Shown piece after piece: positions 24,061 through 37,127 of a stretch of DNA of 64,000 bases. Source of the stretch: Alnus glutinosa (Eukaryota; Streptophyta; Magnoliopsida; Fagales; Betulaceae); contig NC_084886.1 of assembly GCF_958979055.1 (NCBI RefSeq), positions 3,987,001-4,051,000 of the forward strand, written 5' to 3'. Under the pieces are notes generated by a model. That model saw only the letters and a program-made list of their open reading frames with translations, ran no database searches and was not told the DNA's origin. The first letter of the stretch is position 1, and each line of letters starts with the position of its first letter. The translations under genes were made by a program, and so were the position numbers.

Positions 24061-25806
24061 GCATGACAACTTTGTCAATAATAATAATAATAATAATATC
24101 TTTTATCAATAGCGACAATGAAAAAAAAAAATAACAATCACCATATCTAAGAACAATTATTGTTTTGACAATAATAATTTTTTTAAAAAAATAGCTATCA
24201 TGTTAATGCGCATAATCACATAAAATTAAAAAAGAAAAAATAAAGGAGAGAGAGGATGTTACAACCCTCTCACTGTGACTGTAATCGAACTGAGTATTAA
24301 ATATTTAGGCTTGGTTTGTTTAATTTTTTTGAACATGAGCTGACCTCGAGTTTATCACCGAACTCAAAAATTTGTTCAAATTCTGTTTATTTATTTATTT
24401 TTTTAACGAATTCGAGCTTGTTCACGAGTTACTTAATTAGTTTAGCCATTCATGGACCATATATAAAGTAAATGTCGCCATTGTTTAATATTTTTTTAAA
24501 AACTAATACTAATTATTAGTTAATTAAATATGATTAATATTTATTATTTGAATAATTAGAGAAATTAATTCAAATCTTAAAAAATATAATATCAATTTTA
24601 TTTGTTTATCTTGTAGTATATATATACATTCACATACACACACATATGATATATACATACACAAGCTTACTCATATACACACAAATGCACTTATATCTAT
24701 ATTCGATACTCACAGTTACATTAATTTAACTTATATCTATTATATTACGAAAAATATATTTTTTTAAATACTTAACATTTTCTCATCACAAAATTAAAAA
24801 TAATATTATAAAAATAATAAAAATAAAGTTGTATAAACTTTTATGAGTATAGCTGAACTTATACGAGGCTGAGTTTTTTTTTCAAAAAAAAAATAATAAT
24901 AATCGAACGGATGTCCGCTTACTGCCCAACCTCTCACAGCCGCCCTATATTTTTCGTGGTCCCTCTTCTTAGGACAAATGATTTTTGGGAACCAAATGGC
25001 AAGAATTCAGAGCATACGGAGGTCTGATTCAACGTCTCACCGACTTCGTATAATCTTAGATTAATCTGGAATCTGGATGTCCTTTAATGTCTACGTGCCA
25101 CGAGGCGCATTTGTTGGGATGTCAATTGATGTCCACGTGGCACAAGGCGCTTTCTAATTGGACATTTCGTACTCTAGCTTTTTCAGTGGATGTTGATTAC
25201 AAATTGACAGAGATAATTAGGGTGACGGGGTGAGCAACTAATTTATATCTCAAAGACCATTTTGTCCTTCCAAAGCCAGAGTTACATGATTCGTGTCGTG
25301 TCCCATAAACAAAAGGGTAGTTTTGGGTTTCGACCTGCCCTTAATGAGGGAAACTAAGCCCAGTTCCCCATTAATCAAACAGTAGAGGGCGGCCATTCCT
25401 AGCCCACACAAAAAAAGAAAGAAAAGAAAGGAGGCTTTGCTAGAGTACACATGTTGCTGCAACAGGATTCAAGGGTAAAAACAACGGTCAACGCCAAAGC
25501 TTTGGCCAAAATTACTAGACTCGATGTGACTTTAACTGTATCACAGATTCACATCCCACATTATCAAAAAAGAAAAAGAAATAAAAAGATTCACATCCCA
25601 CAACCAAAACGCAACCCCCCCTCTCTCTCTCTCTCTCTCTCTCTTTCGCTTTCTCACTCCGCCAACTCAAGAGAGAAAAAGTAGTCATTTTTTTCGTGTC
25701 TTGCTCAGCCTTCTCACCTCTGAAACGCACCAGGAAAGAGAGATAAGGATAGAGTCTAGAGAAAAAGCAGGAGGAGAAGATTAGAAGAAGAAGAAGAAGA
25801 AGATCA
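24061..25806. other. Intergenic and TBL upstream region
   Basis: The left part holds an AAT-rich tract (24078-24100) and what looks like a decayed MITE around 24296-24460. The right part is the probable promoter and 5' UTR of the TBL gene, with a CT microsatellite at 25621-25643 and an (AAG)n tract at about 25785-25803 just before the ATG. TBL transcription start not determinable. Confidence 0.5.
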
Positions 25807-26049
25807 ATGAAATCAATGGGTGTTGGTCCTTTCAAAGACCAAACTTACTCCCTCACCAAGAAGCTCTTACCATGGACAATCTATGCCATCTTCCCCTTAG
25901 CCATCTTTCGCCTTTACTTTTACCCTCTCCAACTCCCTCAATCTTCCACAGATCAGCTCCCCAACACCTCCTCCATAACCGTAACCATCACCTCCTCCTC
26001 CTCTTCTCCTACTCATATTTCTTCTTCCAAAGGTAAACACATATATGAA

Positions 26050-26091
<42 letters not shown>

Positions 26092-27270
26092 CCCGTTGAA
26101 CTCAAATGTTTGTTTGGTCTTTTTGTATTTTGGTTAATTTTGTGCTCTATATGTTTTGCAGAACAGGAAAGAGCTGATGACACTCCATGCGACTACACCA
26201 TTGGCAAATGGGTCCATGACAAGTCGGGCCCTTTATACAATGGGACAACCTGCGGTGCCATCAAGGACGGCCAGAATTGTATCAATCATGGCAGGCCTGA
26301 CCTGGACTACCTCCATTGGAGGTGGAAACCCAAGCAATGCGACCTACAAAGGTTTGAACCAAACACTTTTCTTCAACTCATTAGGAACAAGCATATAGCA
26401 TTTGTGGGTGACTCCATGGCTAGGAACCAATTAGAGTCTCTTCTTTGCATGCTAGCCACTGCCTCTTTGCCAAACCTTGTCTACAAAGACAGCGAGGAGA
26501 ACAAGTTTCGTAGGTGGCATTTCCCTTCTCATAATGCAAATCTATCAGTCTACTGGTCACCATTTCTCGTAAAAGGTATTGAAAAATCCCAACAAGGGCC
26601 TAATTACAACAAATTGTATTTAGATCATGTTGATGAAAGGTGGGCAAGTGAGTTGGATCATATAGACATGATTGTTTTTTCTGTTGGGCATTGGTTTCTG
26701 CACCCGGCGGTGTACTTCGAGGGTGACTCAGTTTTAGGCTGCCACTACTGCCCTGGTCTCAATCACACAGAGATTGGGTTTTATGATGTTTTAAGGAAGA
26801 GTTTAAGGACTACCCTTAAGACCATAACTGAAAGGAGAGGGTCTAAATCTAATGGTAATGGAATTGATGTAATTGTGACTACATTTTCGCCTTCCCATTT
26901 TGAAGGTGATTGGGATAAGGCCGGGGCTTGTCCAAAGAAAAAGCCTTACAGCGAGGGTGAGAAGCAGCTTGAAGGAATGGATGCAGAGATGAGAAAAAGT
27001 CAGGTAGAAGAAGTGGAAGCGGCAAAGGAGAATGCTAAGCAATTTGCAGGGTGTAGAGTAGAGGCTCTGGACGTGACCAAGTTGTCGTTAATGCGGCCGG
27101 ATGGTCACCCAGGGCCATACATGCATCCTTTTCCATTTGCTAATGGGGTGGCAGAACGTGTCCAGAATGATTGTGTGCATTGGTGCTTGCCAGGGCCCAT
27201 AGACACATGGAATGAAATTTTGCTGCAAGTATTGAAGAAATGGGAGGGTCCATCAAGGAGAGGAGAATGA
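25807..27270 (+). CDS. TBL25/TBL26: Trichome birefringence-like polysaccharide O-acetyltransferase (TBL25/26 type)
   Basis: The exons are 25807-26032 and 26162-27270, giving 444 residues. The 129-nt intron consists largely of a T-run; splicing restores SSK-EQERADDTPCDY. The protein has the TBL layout: a short cytosolic N-terminus, a signal anchor (about residues 17-38), a Ser/Thr-rich linker, then the PMR5N domain (CDYTIGKWV, GRPDLDYLHWRWKP) and the DUF231/PC-esterase domain with GDS (158-160, in FVGDSMARNQLESLLC) and the DxxH motif (D412, H415 in DCVHWCLPG). These are the catalytic Ser, Asp and His. Members acetylate wall polysaccharides in the Golgi. Similarity from memory is closest to TBL25/TBL26 (MOAT3/4, mannan O-acetyltransferases), so glucomannan is the probable acceptor. 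ATG 25807 is followed by a second in-frame ATG at 25813; either could be used. Confidence 0.93.
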
Positions 27271-29149
27271 GTTATTGCGATGTCAAATTGGTAAATGGTA
27301 AGGCTGGTTTATCTTTTGGATGTTTCTCTCAGTTTGGGTGGTGCTGAGAGAAGAGGAGAGAAATCGTTGGTTTCTCCTACAGAAAGACAGAAAATGAGAA
27401 GATTAGGAGGGAGAGAGATAATTGGTGAAGTGAATTGAGAAGAGACAGATCGATATCACATAATGGGACCAAAGACAAGGATTTTTTGGAAGAATGTTTT
27501 TATTCTGTGTGAATGTACAAATGTTTTTCAATATGAAAGTTGTATTGGCAGTTCTTTTGTTTCTGTATAGATCCAGAAGGTAAAGTTTGGCCACATTCCC
27601 AGCAACATGCTAGCCTTGAACCCTTCAATTCTGTTTTCCGAGGAGTTTGTTTGTATGTAGGTTTCTTCCATCTTGCTTCACTTCAACTTTTATCTTTTCC
27701 TATCTTCTACTATTAGTTGCAATCAGAGAAGTATTCAATCTTGGACAAAACCCTGCTATTAGGTGAACTGAAAATTTTGATCATGTCAGGAGCAGGTGAG
27801 TCCCTTCATTAACTATGATTTGTTCAAACAAGTGTCATGGAGACGTCAACACTGAGTAAAATATCATACATTTTCTTTTTCCTTGACAAACCCACCCCCC
27901 GCATGTAATATTTACCGAACACTTAAGATTTAATTGAGCTTGTAAAGAGTTGTAGTAAAAACTATCAATGGCGGAACCCATGATATTAGAGATTCCTTCT
28001 TTACATAACCTAAATGATAAAATAAATTAATACATAATTCAAAGGAAGCTTGTTAAAAGGAGGAAGAATAGCATCCGGCAAAAAGTCAAAACAAAACCCT
28101 TTTTTTTTTTTTTCTCTATTTTAAATCTTTAGAGGGGCGGGGTCGTTAGTTGAGAAGTTGGTAGGGCTGGCCTTCTAGGGAGGGATCCAAGGCGGCTTTA
28201 TTTTATTTTAGATGATCAAATAGCAAGGAAGAGACGAGCAGGCCACTCTTTTAGATGGGCCTTTAATTTCTGTCTTTCGAAAGGGACAATAATAGCGTTC
28301 GCCATCAGCATATCAGTACGCGGCACATGCTGCTCATTATGCCACCGATAATGGCGATATTAACAGATCGAATCCGTGAAAGCTAATTAGTTTCTTAAAC
28401 GACAATTCTACGGTGTGACCTACAAAAAGAAAAAAGAAAAAGAAAAAAGAAAAGAAAAGAAAAGACAATTCTACGGTGTGCCGGGTGTGGGTTGTATCGG
28501 AGGTCAAAAGCAAGTTGTAACTGTTGAATGGGAAAAACTTGACTTATCACTTTCAATTTAGGTATTCATCTTTTGTTTTTATTTTTATTTTTTATTTTTA
28601 ACATTCCGTTAAATTTTATCAAAATTTTCAAATATCCGTGTATTTATTTTAAAAAAAAAATTATAAAATTTTCAAAGATTTAGGCATGAGCATTTTTATA
28701 AATTTTGTTAAACTTTGAATTCTGATCAATACCTAAATCTTAACAATTTTTTTTTTCTTAAAAAATTGAAAGGATATTTTATAAATTTTGATAAAATTTA
28801 ACAAAAAAAATCTAAGGGATGGTTGAAATTGAAACAAAAAAAATTGAAAAATGAATACCCTACAAAACTGACATTTTTTAGAGTATGTGTACTTTTTTAC
28901 AAAAATAATAAAATATTAAAGGTTATAAGTGAAGTTCTCCCAAATTTTATCCAAATTTTATATGATTGTTGGACTCTAAATTCAAATGGAAATTTTGAAT
29001 GGGTTTTCAAGGTTGGATGGCAATAAATTTCCATTGGAGAGAGAGAGAGAGAGAGAGAAATAATGTATTATTGAACAAGCAATTCAGGCACACCTAATTG
29101 TTGAAATAGAATTTGAAATTGAAGAAATGAGACAGAAAATGAAGAAATG
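27271..29149. other. TBL 3' region and intergenic DNA
   Basis: The first few hundred bases are probable 3' UTR. Beyond that it is AT-rich, with a duplicated short motif (gacaattctacggtgtg at about 28402 and 28465) on either side of an AAAAG-rich tract. A GA microsatellite lies at 29037-29058. No gene seen. Confidence 0.5.
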
Positions 29150-30020
29150 AAATCAGTCTCCTATGTCCAGGCTATGAGTAGTCTTATGTATGTCATGACA
29201 AGCATTAGACTTGATATTTGTCATGCAATAGGATTGATGAGCATATATCAATCCAATTTAAGAAGGACACATTACTAGGCGGTAAATCGAATATTCAAAT
29301 ATTTGCAAAACACTAAAAACATGAGATTATGTTTTGGATTAAGTGATCTAGAAATTACTAGATAGACATATGCATGTTTTGCACGAGATGCATATGACAA
29401 AAAAATCATACTACAGATTTTGGTTCTTGTTTGGTGGAACAACTGTTTCTTGGTTGAGTAAGAAACATAATTGTGTTACTAAATTCACAATGGAAGCTAA
29501 CTATATATCGTGCAACAAAACGATAAGCAATGCAGTTTGGATTAAATGTTTTGTCGACAGTTTAAATGTTTTGGATTAATCATTTGTCACTACTTTATTA
29601 ATGTGGATATAATAAAGGTAGATAATACTGACAATCTATGTGTAATACAACCCACATAAATGTAAATTTTATCAAGATGCATTATGTTGGGAGTGAGAAA
29701 TATTTATGTTTTGAAAGTGTAAAAGATGTTGAATAGGTGTATAAAAGAAAACCTCGAAAATAATGGTTTTAAAGAAAGTACTTGATTGAATGTTCAATGC
29801 AGGTCAACATAAGAACTTGTGTACGCCTGAAGTCATCAATCGTGGTATGGGTGTGTGCTATGTTTGCAATCACAAAGAATTGATGCAATTCGCTTGGAAT
29901 AACGAACAAATTCACCTATAATACGTTGTCAATAGGATAGCATATGGTAAAGGATGCGGTCAAATAAAGTAGTGACAAATGATTCACATATATGAGTTAG
30001 TCATATTTTGATACTGATTT
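29150..30020 (+). mobile_element. Ty1/copia retrotransposon fossil
   Basis: The plus strand still shows the end of a copia-type polyprotein, the late RT and RNase H region (MYVMTS, DICHAIGLM, CFGLSDLEI, TVSWLSKKHNC, TMEANYISC, NAVWIKCFVDSL). It is a fragment without gag, integrase or identifiable paired LTRs, and it is clearly broken by multiple changes. Divergence and loss of both ends suggest an old insertion. Following sequence to about 30420 may be its 3' non-coding part. Confidence 0.8.
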
Positions 30021-30344
30021 ATGGAGCCTCACATATGAGAGTTATATGAAATAATTATTGGTACCAAGGCAATCATGCTCAACTAAGTTTATCACTTAAT
30101 GTTAAAATGCGATCACGTGGGAGATTATGTAGTGTTTTGAGGGATGATCACACCATAATAAATGTGGTCATCCCGATACTCAATTATTCACATGAGAAGT
30201 AATCACTTCCAAATAAGTTAAAAGAGAAAGGCCTAAAGATTTGAATGACATTCTATAAATATAAATGAGTCAAATTACGAAATCCATTCCATCCTATGAC
30301 ATAGTTCTCTATATTTTTCACCTAAATTTTCACCGATTAATCCT

Positions 30345-30404
30345 TCCACACACTTCTATTAGTTAGTCTTAAGATCCACACACTTCTATTAGTTAGTCTT
30401 AAGA
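30345..30404. repeat. 30-bp perfect tandem duplication
   Basis: The unit starting tccacacacttctattag occurs at 30345-30374 and 30375-30404. It lies just downstream of the copia fossil. Confidence 0.85.
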
Positions 30405-32150
30405 GAGTTCCAACAGAATTTGCATGGTTATGTAATGAGATTTCAATCTTCTACTCATAGTAAGACTAAGTACTCTTTGGAGTTTCTTAGAGAGAAAAAA
30501 GGCACCCTTTGGAGTTACTTGGCATATTAGACTCAGTTTCATCTTTTATCTCTTTTTATTTTTTATTTTATTTATTATTATTCCCTAAACAAAATAGCAA
30601 ATGATGCAATTTCAACTTTTTAATATGCAAGTATTAGGGTGGGTTTATCTAAAGGGTAAGGACAAAGGCCCAATAAGCATTCTTGAGACCAAAAAGGAGC
30701 CAAGGCCTGATCTATTCTTTCGTATGATTCATACCCATATGACATTGAAGTACGCTTGTCCGTCCCCCTTTACTCTCTTTTTATTAAAATATATAATAAA
30801 AAGAGGGAGAGACGTGACAGTCAAGTGTTCTCTATCTATCATTTCTCGACAGTAAAGCACCAATTGTGACCTATATGTTTAGCATTTTTCTTTTTTCTTT
30901 TTTCTTTATTTTCTTTATTATTTTATTTTTCTGAGGAAATATATGTTTAGCAAATTGAGATAGTGTTTGTCCTCTCTAATTTACATTCACAGTTTCGTGT
31001 AATGTTTGCACATGTCTTACTGTGATTTTTTGTTTATATGTTGAAAGAATTTATAAACATATTATTAATATACTGAAAAATAATAAGTTTTTCCCATTCT
31101 CTTTGATATAAATATAATATATAATTTTTTTTTTGGTTTTTTGAAAAAAAATATAATATTTTGTTAAACGCTAATGCATGGATGAAACTTGTTAAATATA
31201 AGATAAAAATACTAAATTACTTTTTGGGCCTCTAGCACATCCCTTCTTAAGTTTCTATTTTTAGCTCATTGAATTTTGTTATCATTATTAAATCAATCAT
31301 TTTATCCAATTTTTATATAAATTTTGTCAATATATATATATTTTTTTTAACGAAGTCCCTATAAAATTACAAATTATTACAGAATGGCCGGTGTGCTACT
31401 CTTACTAACAAAAAGATGGCTTGCAACAATTTTCACTGACAAGGGTACCAGAATGACTCACGAGTCACGACGACACGACCACCTCCATATGAGCCACTCA
31501 TATGAGGCGTCCGCCCTATGTTACAAGGCCACAAGTCACCCCATTGCTAAGGAGTGGTTAGGGGAGTACTTATGAATTTTTGTTTTGTTTTTTTTTGTTT
31601 TTGTTTTTTTTTTTTTTATAAAATAGTATATTAATAATTTTATAGAAACTCCACCGAAAAATTGATGAAATTTGTACAAGACAAAAGTATTGCTTTAATA
31701 ATAAGAATACACTCAAGAAATTTAAAGATAAAAATAAAAATTTTAAGGAGCTATTTGGTAAGACCCAAAAACTTAAGTAGCGATTCAATAATTTTCTTTA
31801 AATATAATCTTAATCCTATTTTGTATTTATTAAAAAGAAATGGTAGAGTATCTACTATGATATTTCTTGAGGATTTTTTATTTCTCTTTTATTTTATGCT
31901 AAGCCAATACAAAAGGACTCAACAAGGATGGCAATAGATTCTATAGTATTTTTCTTTATTAAAGGTGTTAAATTCGTAAAGTGAAATACAAAATATATAT
32001 ATATTTTTTTGAAAAAAAGGTGAACAAAGAACCATGATTGACAATCATTTTGTTATCTAAACGATTCTTTTCGATAATAAGAAAGATGTTTAGAAATTCA
32101 ATCTTCTCAAAATGTGAATTTGTTGAAATATAGACTACGGATTTTTTTTT

Positions 32151-32202
<52 letters not shown>

Positions 32203-32325
32203 TTTAAAATTTATTATCAATTGACTAAAATTAAAAACAAAAAAGAAGTTGATGATGATGTAGTTTATATCATCAAGTTCAAGTCAAGAGAAAAAAGCCA
32301 AACGGGCTCGCTCCTTCCGCATTCC
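30405..32325. other. Intergenic and GNAT upstream region
   Basis: No gene seen. A TA microsatellite of about 45 bp lies at 32154-32198, roughly 130 bp before the GNAT ATG; T and A runs are frequent. Short frames at 30601, 31384 and 31662 are incidental. Confidence 0.5.
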
Positions 32326-35300
32326 ATGGCTGCGACAGTATCGCTCTCTTTCTCCTTAGATCCACAACACCACTACCTCTCTCACAACGCACACTTCAAA
32401 CCCCACCAAACGTTTCCTTTAACTACTTCTTTTCCTATCCCCCCGAAACACCCATTTCTCCTTCCTCATCGGTACAACCGTTACGCGTCCAAATCGTCGT
32501 CCTCTTCCTCCCACTCCACTCCTTCAACAGACACAAGCTTATCTTATTCTGAAGACCCATTTCGAACAGGTCGGTTTCTGAGCAACGAAGAGCTTGAAAA
32601 GCTCAAACTCCTCGAGAATTTCAGGTATGGTCAGGAACTGGAATCTGGGTCATTATCGGTTCGGGTGATGAGGGCGGAGGAGATGGACGATATCGTTGCT
32701 TTGCTCGCCGATTCATTTGCGGAGTCCATGTGTTGGCCTTCTGGGTACCTGTCCTTGTTGAGGTTCTTGGTGAAGCAGTACTTGATTGAGAGACGAGCTC
32801 TAATACCCCACACTGCCACGCTTATCGGGTTTTACAGAGAAAAAAAAGAAAATGGAGCATTAGAAGAAGAAGAAGAAGAAGAAGAAGATGAGGAACAGTT
32901 GGCGGGGACTGTGGAGGTTTGCTTCGATATAAGGGGTGCAAATGCTTCTCCTCCCACGCCTACTGCTCCCAAGAATTCGCCTTATATTTCTAATATGACC
33001 GTGAAGAATTCGCTTCGCCGGTATGTTTTGAATTTTGGATTTTCACAATTAGCATTTTCTTTCCAATTCGGCGCCTTTTACTTTTATTAGAACTCCGTGT
33101 TGAGAAGACAAGAAATATTTGTTGGGCTTGGCCAATGGTTAATCTAGGTTTGCATGCTGTTTTGAGGTGAATATCTTGGTTTGATTAGAGACGGCCTTAT
33201 TTATTTTTTTCTGTAGCAAATATTATATATACACTAATAATTAGTCCATTCGATGAACTAGAATAACAGGTTATGTTGGGATAAATAAATACTAGATAAT
33301 TAATAGCAGTATCCGTTATATTTAGGTCCTTGCTGTCAAAATGATGTAAGACAATTTTAGGGATCCGACTAAGGGTGTGTTTATGATTGCAATTTCATAG
33401 ACAAAAAGTGCGATTTTAAACCAAATCGTAGAAAATGAATCGTTTGAGAATTGTGTTTTTAAAAAATTGTGATTTGAAAATCGCAGATAATGTGGTGTTT
33501 TTTTTGAAAACGTAAAATTTTAAAGGTTAACTTGCAACTTTAAAGGTTAAACTGCGATTTTGTGAAATGCTTAATTGCGTTTTTAAAAATCACTTTTGCA
33601 ATTTGGACATTTTAAAATCGCTATTTTAAAATTGCATTTTTTGAAATCGCAAATCCAAACAGACCCTAAATGTGCTTGTGGCGGCTTAGGTTGGAGAATT
33701 TATGGATATGGAATTTAGGATTATAGAAGAAATGGTCAGGGTTTGAAGATTCTCCGGGTGTTTTCCAAATTTGATGGGGAGTGAGTGCTAGAGCACTGTT
33801 TCTTGAAGCAAACAGCTTGTTGGAAAATTGTGGACAATGGTTGTGTTTGGGAATTTATGGCTGGTTTGATTGGTTATTTGGTGGCTACTTGGTAGGAAAA
33901 ATATGTCGGATTTTAAGGTTTCAATACGTTCAGGAGAAGAGCTTCATTTTGGTTGCAAAATAGAGAAGAAAAAATATAAGCGCGTGGCTGTTCAGGGGCT
34001 GCAAACAGTAACTGTAGTGTATAGTTAAGAAGAAAAAGAAGAGAGAAGAAACACACCAGGCAATCTTGCCTCGACACTCAAAACCAACATTCCATCATCA
34101 AACACTGAATTTTTTTGGTGCATTAGAGATATTTACGAGAACTTTGACCTCTTCCTTAATATACTAGAACAAGGACTCTTAATCTGACTAATACAGTAAA
34201 GACCTACTAAACCCAAGACACTTCCAGAAAGTTCTAGACTTGACTCGGTTGTCAAGTACCCATAATTCACTGGAGTTGCAGAAAGTTGTTGATCTCTCCC
34301 TCATTACGAAACTAACTGTTAGCTTATGAAGTAATACCCAAATAAAAAAATTGTTTTAACCCTAGACTCTTAATGACTTGGCCTTCAAAACCATATGAGA
34401 CTCTGGCCCAAGTTCATGTTTCATGTGAGCCGCAATTTTATTTTTTTTTGGAATTTTCGAAGTTGCAAATTGACAACAATTCAATCTTCCATGCTGCATC
34501 ACAAAGTTATAGAAGACTAGAACTTGGAATAAGACTGTGATCTTTTATTCATCTTATGCACAACGAAATTAGTTGCCCATACATGCACACACACGCATAC
34601 AGACAGATATGACTAGCTTTTATACTCAGGTCATATGATTCTTTTTCAGATCTTATTAGGAGAATTGAGTTTAGAAAACTCGTGAATGAATCAGTTCAGC
34701 ACCATTTGGCACAATTAACTATCTTTCATGCTAGGAACACAATCTCTTGAGCGAATTATTGGATTATCTACCCAAGTACTTGTCATCTTAGTATCTCTAA
34801 ATTTTCATGTCTTTTGAGCCATTAAAATGTAAGAAAAGAGTTGACCAGTCCTATCAATATTGTTGTGATGCTAGTGTATGTGTTTTGTATCAGCTGTTCT
34901 GATGTTTTTATAGCCAGATGGTCAAGACTTCAGCTGTTACGCAGATGATATTGTAGTCTTTTAATCTCTACAATTACCTTATATGAGGTTTGCTTGGATT
35001 CTTTGTCCTTGTCTCAGTGCTGTAGACATCATACGGACACAACAATGGCATCTTCATGATAGCCATATACATGTCGATTCCTTCTGTATTAAAGTAGAAC
35101 TCCCACTTAACTTCCTAGCTTCTTGTCAGGCATTAGAAACTTGACCTGTATGGGTATCCAATGACGCCCAGAACGTGGTGAACTCCTAAATTCTTTCTTA
35201 ATGAAATAATACTTCATTCCTCAACATCTGGAGTTTATCATTTAAATTGGACATCAAGAGGCTTGAAAGTTGAAAAACACTAGAACGTAAGAATGATTCA

Positions 35301-35877
35301 GATGAGAAACATGGATTACCAAAATCTTCTTTTATTTTTTACCCTGAATTTGGGAAAATTCTGATACAAATTCTCTTGTAAAAAAAAAAAAAAAAATTCT
35401 GATACAAATTCTCTTCGTGGATTTTACTGTGAAAGGCAGTAAAATTGTACTTTCAATGTGATACACGTGATAATGTTAGTCAAGGATTCTCTTCAAAAAT
35501 AATTTAACCTTTATTTTATCATTCTTGTATTTATTGTGAACTGTAATCTTAATTCAAAGTTCTCAGGGCTATAAGTAGCACAGAATTTCAGGTTTCTAAG
35601 TTTAGTTTTTTTATCTTTCAGGAGGGGCATTGGCTGGCATCTCCTAAGGGCAAGTGAGGAACTAAGTTCTCAGATGAGTTCCTCAAGAGAAGTGTACTTG
35701 CACTGCAGAATGATTGATGTTGCTCCATTCAATATGTATACAAAAGCAGGCTACAACATCGTCAAGACAGATAGCATTTTAATCCTGTTGATGTTGCAGA
35801 GACGTAAGCACTTGATGTTCAAGAAGCTTCCAGCCAGAAGAATCCCTTCTGATATTTCAGATTCTGATGAGGAATGA
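32326..35877 (+). CDS. GNAT5: Plastid-targeted GNAT acetyltransferase
   Basis: The exons are 32326-33020 and 35622-35877, giving 316 residues. Splicing joins NSLRR to RGIGWHLLRASEE and so rebuilds motif A of the GNAT fold (R-R-R-G-I-G-W, residues about 231-237), which binds acetyl-CoA. The N-terminus is rich in Ser, His and Pro (about residues 1-70) and looks like a chloroplast transit peptide. It is followed by RTGRFLSNEELEKL, the GNAT N-lobe (SLSVRVMRAEEMDDIVALL), an acidic insert (residues about 179-192, encoded by a GAA run) and the C-lobe (VYLHCRMIDVAPFNMYTKAGY). Plant plastid GNATs acetylate protein lysines and N-termini. From memory the best match is Arabidopsis GNAT5 (AT1G24040), and the neighbour PBL28 supports this. 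The 2.6-kb intron contains a Tourist-like MITE. An upstream in-frame extension to 32221 lacks an ATG. Confidence 0.9.
33373..33666. mobile_element. Tourist-like MITE (PIF/Harbinger), copy 1
   Basis: A 294-bp element begins GGGTGTGTTT and ends AAACAGACCC, flanked by TAA on both sides (33370-33372 and 33667-33669), the 3-bp target of PIF/Harbinger. The interior is full of gcgattttaaa/aaatcgc words. It lies in the GNAT intron. A related copy is at 41185-41624 in opposite orientation. Confidence 0.8.
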
Positions 35878-37127
35878 ACATCTTGAATAGACATGTGGAT
35901 CATAAGATATATCTATGAGGTACATGCAGTTGCTGGCATGTGTTATCACATCTTCCTGTGCAACTTTCACTATTCTCCTCTCTCTCTCTCTCTCTCTCCT
36001 CTCTCTCAGACACACACACACACACATGTGAATTAATATTGTACATTCTCATCACTTCTTTCAATCTGATAACTTGATTATTTTTGATAAGATCTTTCTG
36101 TAAGTTATGCTTGCGATGATTAGATATATGAATCCTGCCTGTTACATTGTTCTTTATTCCCTTGTGGGCCTTTTGCAGTTCTTGTTGTCCAGCATATGTA
36201 TGATCTTGAAGTTTTAATATGAAAAATCATTTTCCCAAGCTTCTGAAACTAATGCAACATCAAGCATGAATTGTAGTAGTGATTTATCAACTTTACCCAT
36301 TACTTTATAAAAGTTGATGGACAGTTAAATTATATCATGTAATGCTGAATAATTGGAACTTCATTTCCCCGTCTTTATCTCTCCAGTTGCAGACTTTAAA
36401 AAATAATTATAACCAAAACTAGAAAATGTAAACTGTCAAGAGTTTTTAGTTATATTTTTTCTGTAAAATCCCAGTTTTCCGCCTTATGCTTTATTTTCTG
36501 TGAGGTATATGGCTCTGCATCAGAGACTTAATGAGGCTGAAATCAGTGAGTCGTTTTATAATGTCTTGGTATACAACACTAGAGATAAGCATCCTTATTG
36601 ATAAATTCCAATAGTTCACCCATGATTTTAAGGACAGATATTTAAATTTACCTTTTGAGATTTTGCTAATTAAATCCAAGAACGCCAATAATGTTGTAGC
36701 TTTATTTGGATGTACATACTTTTTGAATTTAATTAGTGTATGGCATGTAGCAGTAGGCCTAGAAACAGAACCAGTGTGATAGCAAAGGTCACCAAGTAGA
36801 ACATTCCAAAACAAAGTGGTGGTGGTACCAGGAGACTGGATATAGCAGGAAATGATGCCTTATTGCAGATTTTCTTGCTAGGTTCTCTTAGTTGTATGCA
36901 GCAAAGCCATCTTCGACTTGATCTTTCTTGGATTGCTGCTGTTGTTTCTGCTAAGATTATTCAAGTGCTTTCTCGTTTTCAGGGATCCTTACCAAATAAA
37001 TTCATTATTAGATTGTTGAGTTTGTAGGATCACAAGCTCCCTAGTTTCAATAAATCATTAACAGAAGAAGTAAAGATCTGTTTTATTCACATGCAGTTAC
37101 ATCCTACCGTTTAAACATCTGGCTTTG
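35878..37127. other. Convergent 3' regions of GNAT and PBL28
   Basis: The genes are tail to tail, 1.25 kb apart. CT and AC microsatellites (35975-36025) lie in the probable GNAT 3' UTR. The minus frame at 36491-36814 has no recognisable domain. No further gene seen. Confidence 0.55.

Noticed and set aside
25621-25643. CRISPR-like or satellite signal
   Set aside because: Simple CT microsatellite in a 5' UTR; no spaced repeats of CRISPR type anywhere in the window.
36491-36814. 107-residue minus frame downstream of GNAT
   Set aside because: No domain, no similarity I recognise, and it sits between two convergent genes in their 3' regions.
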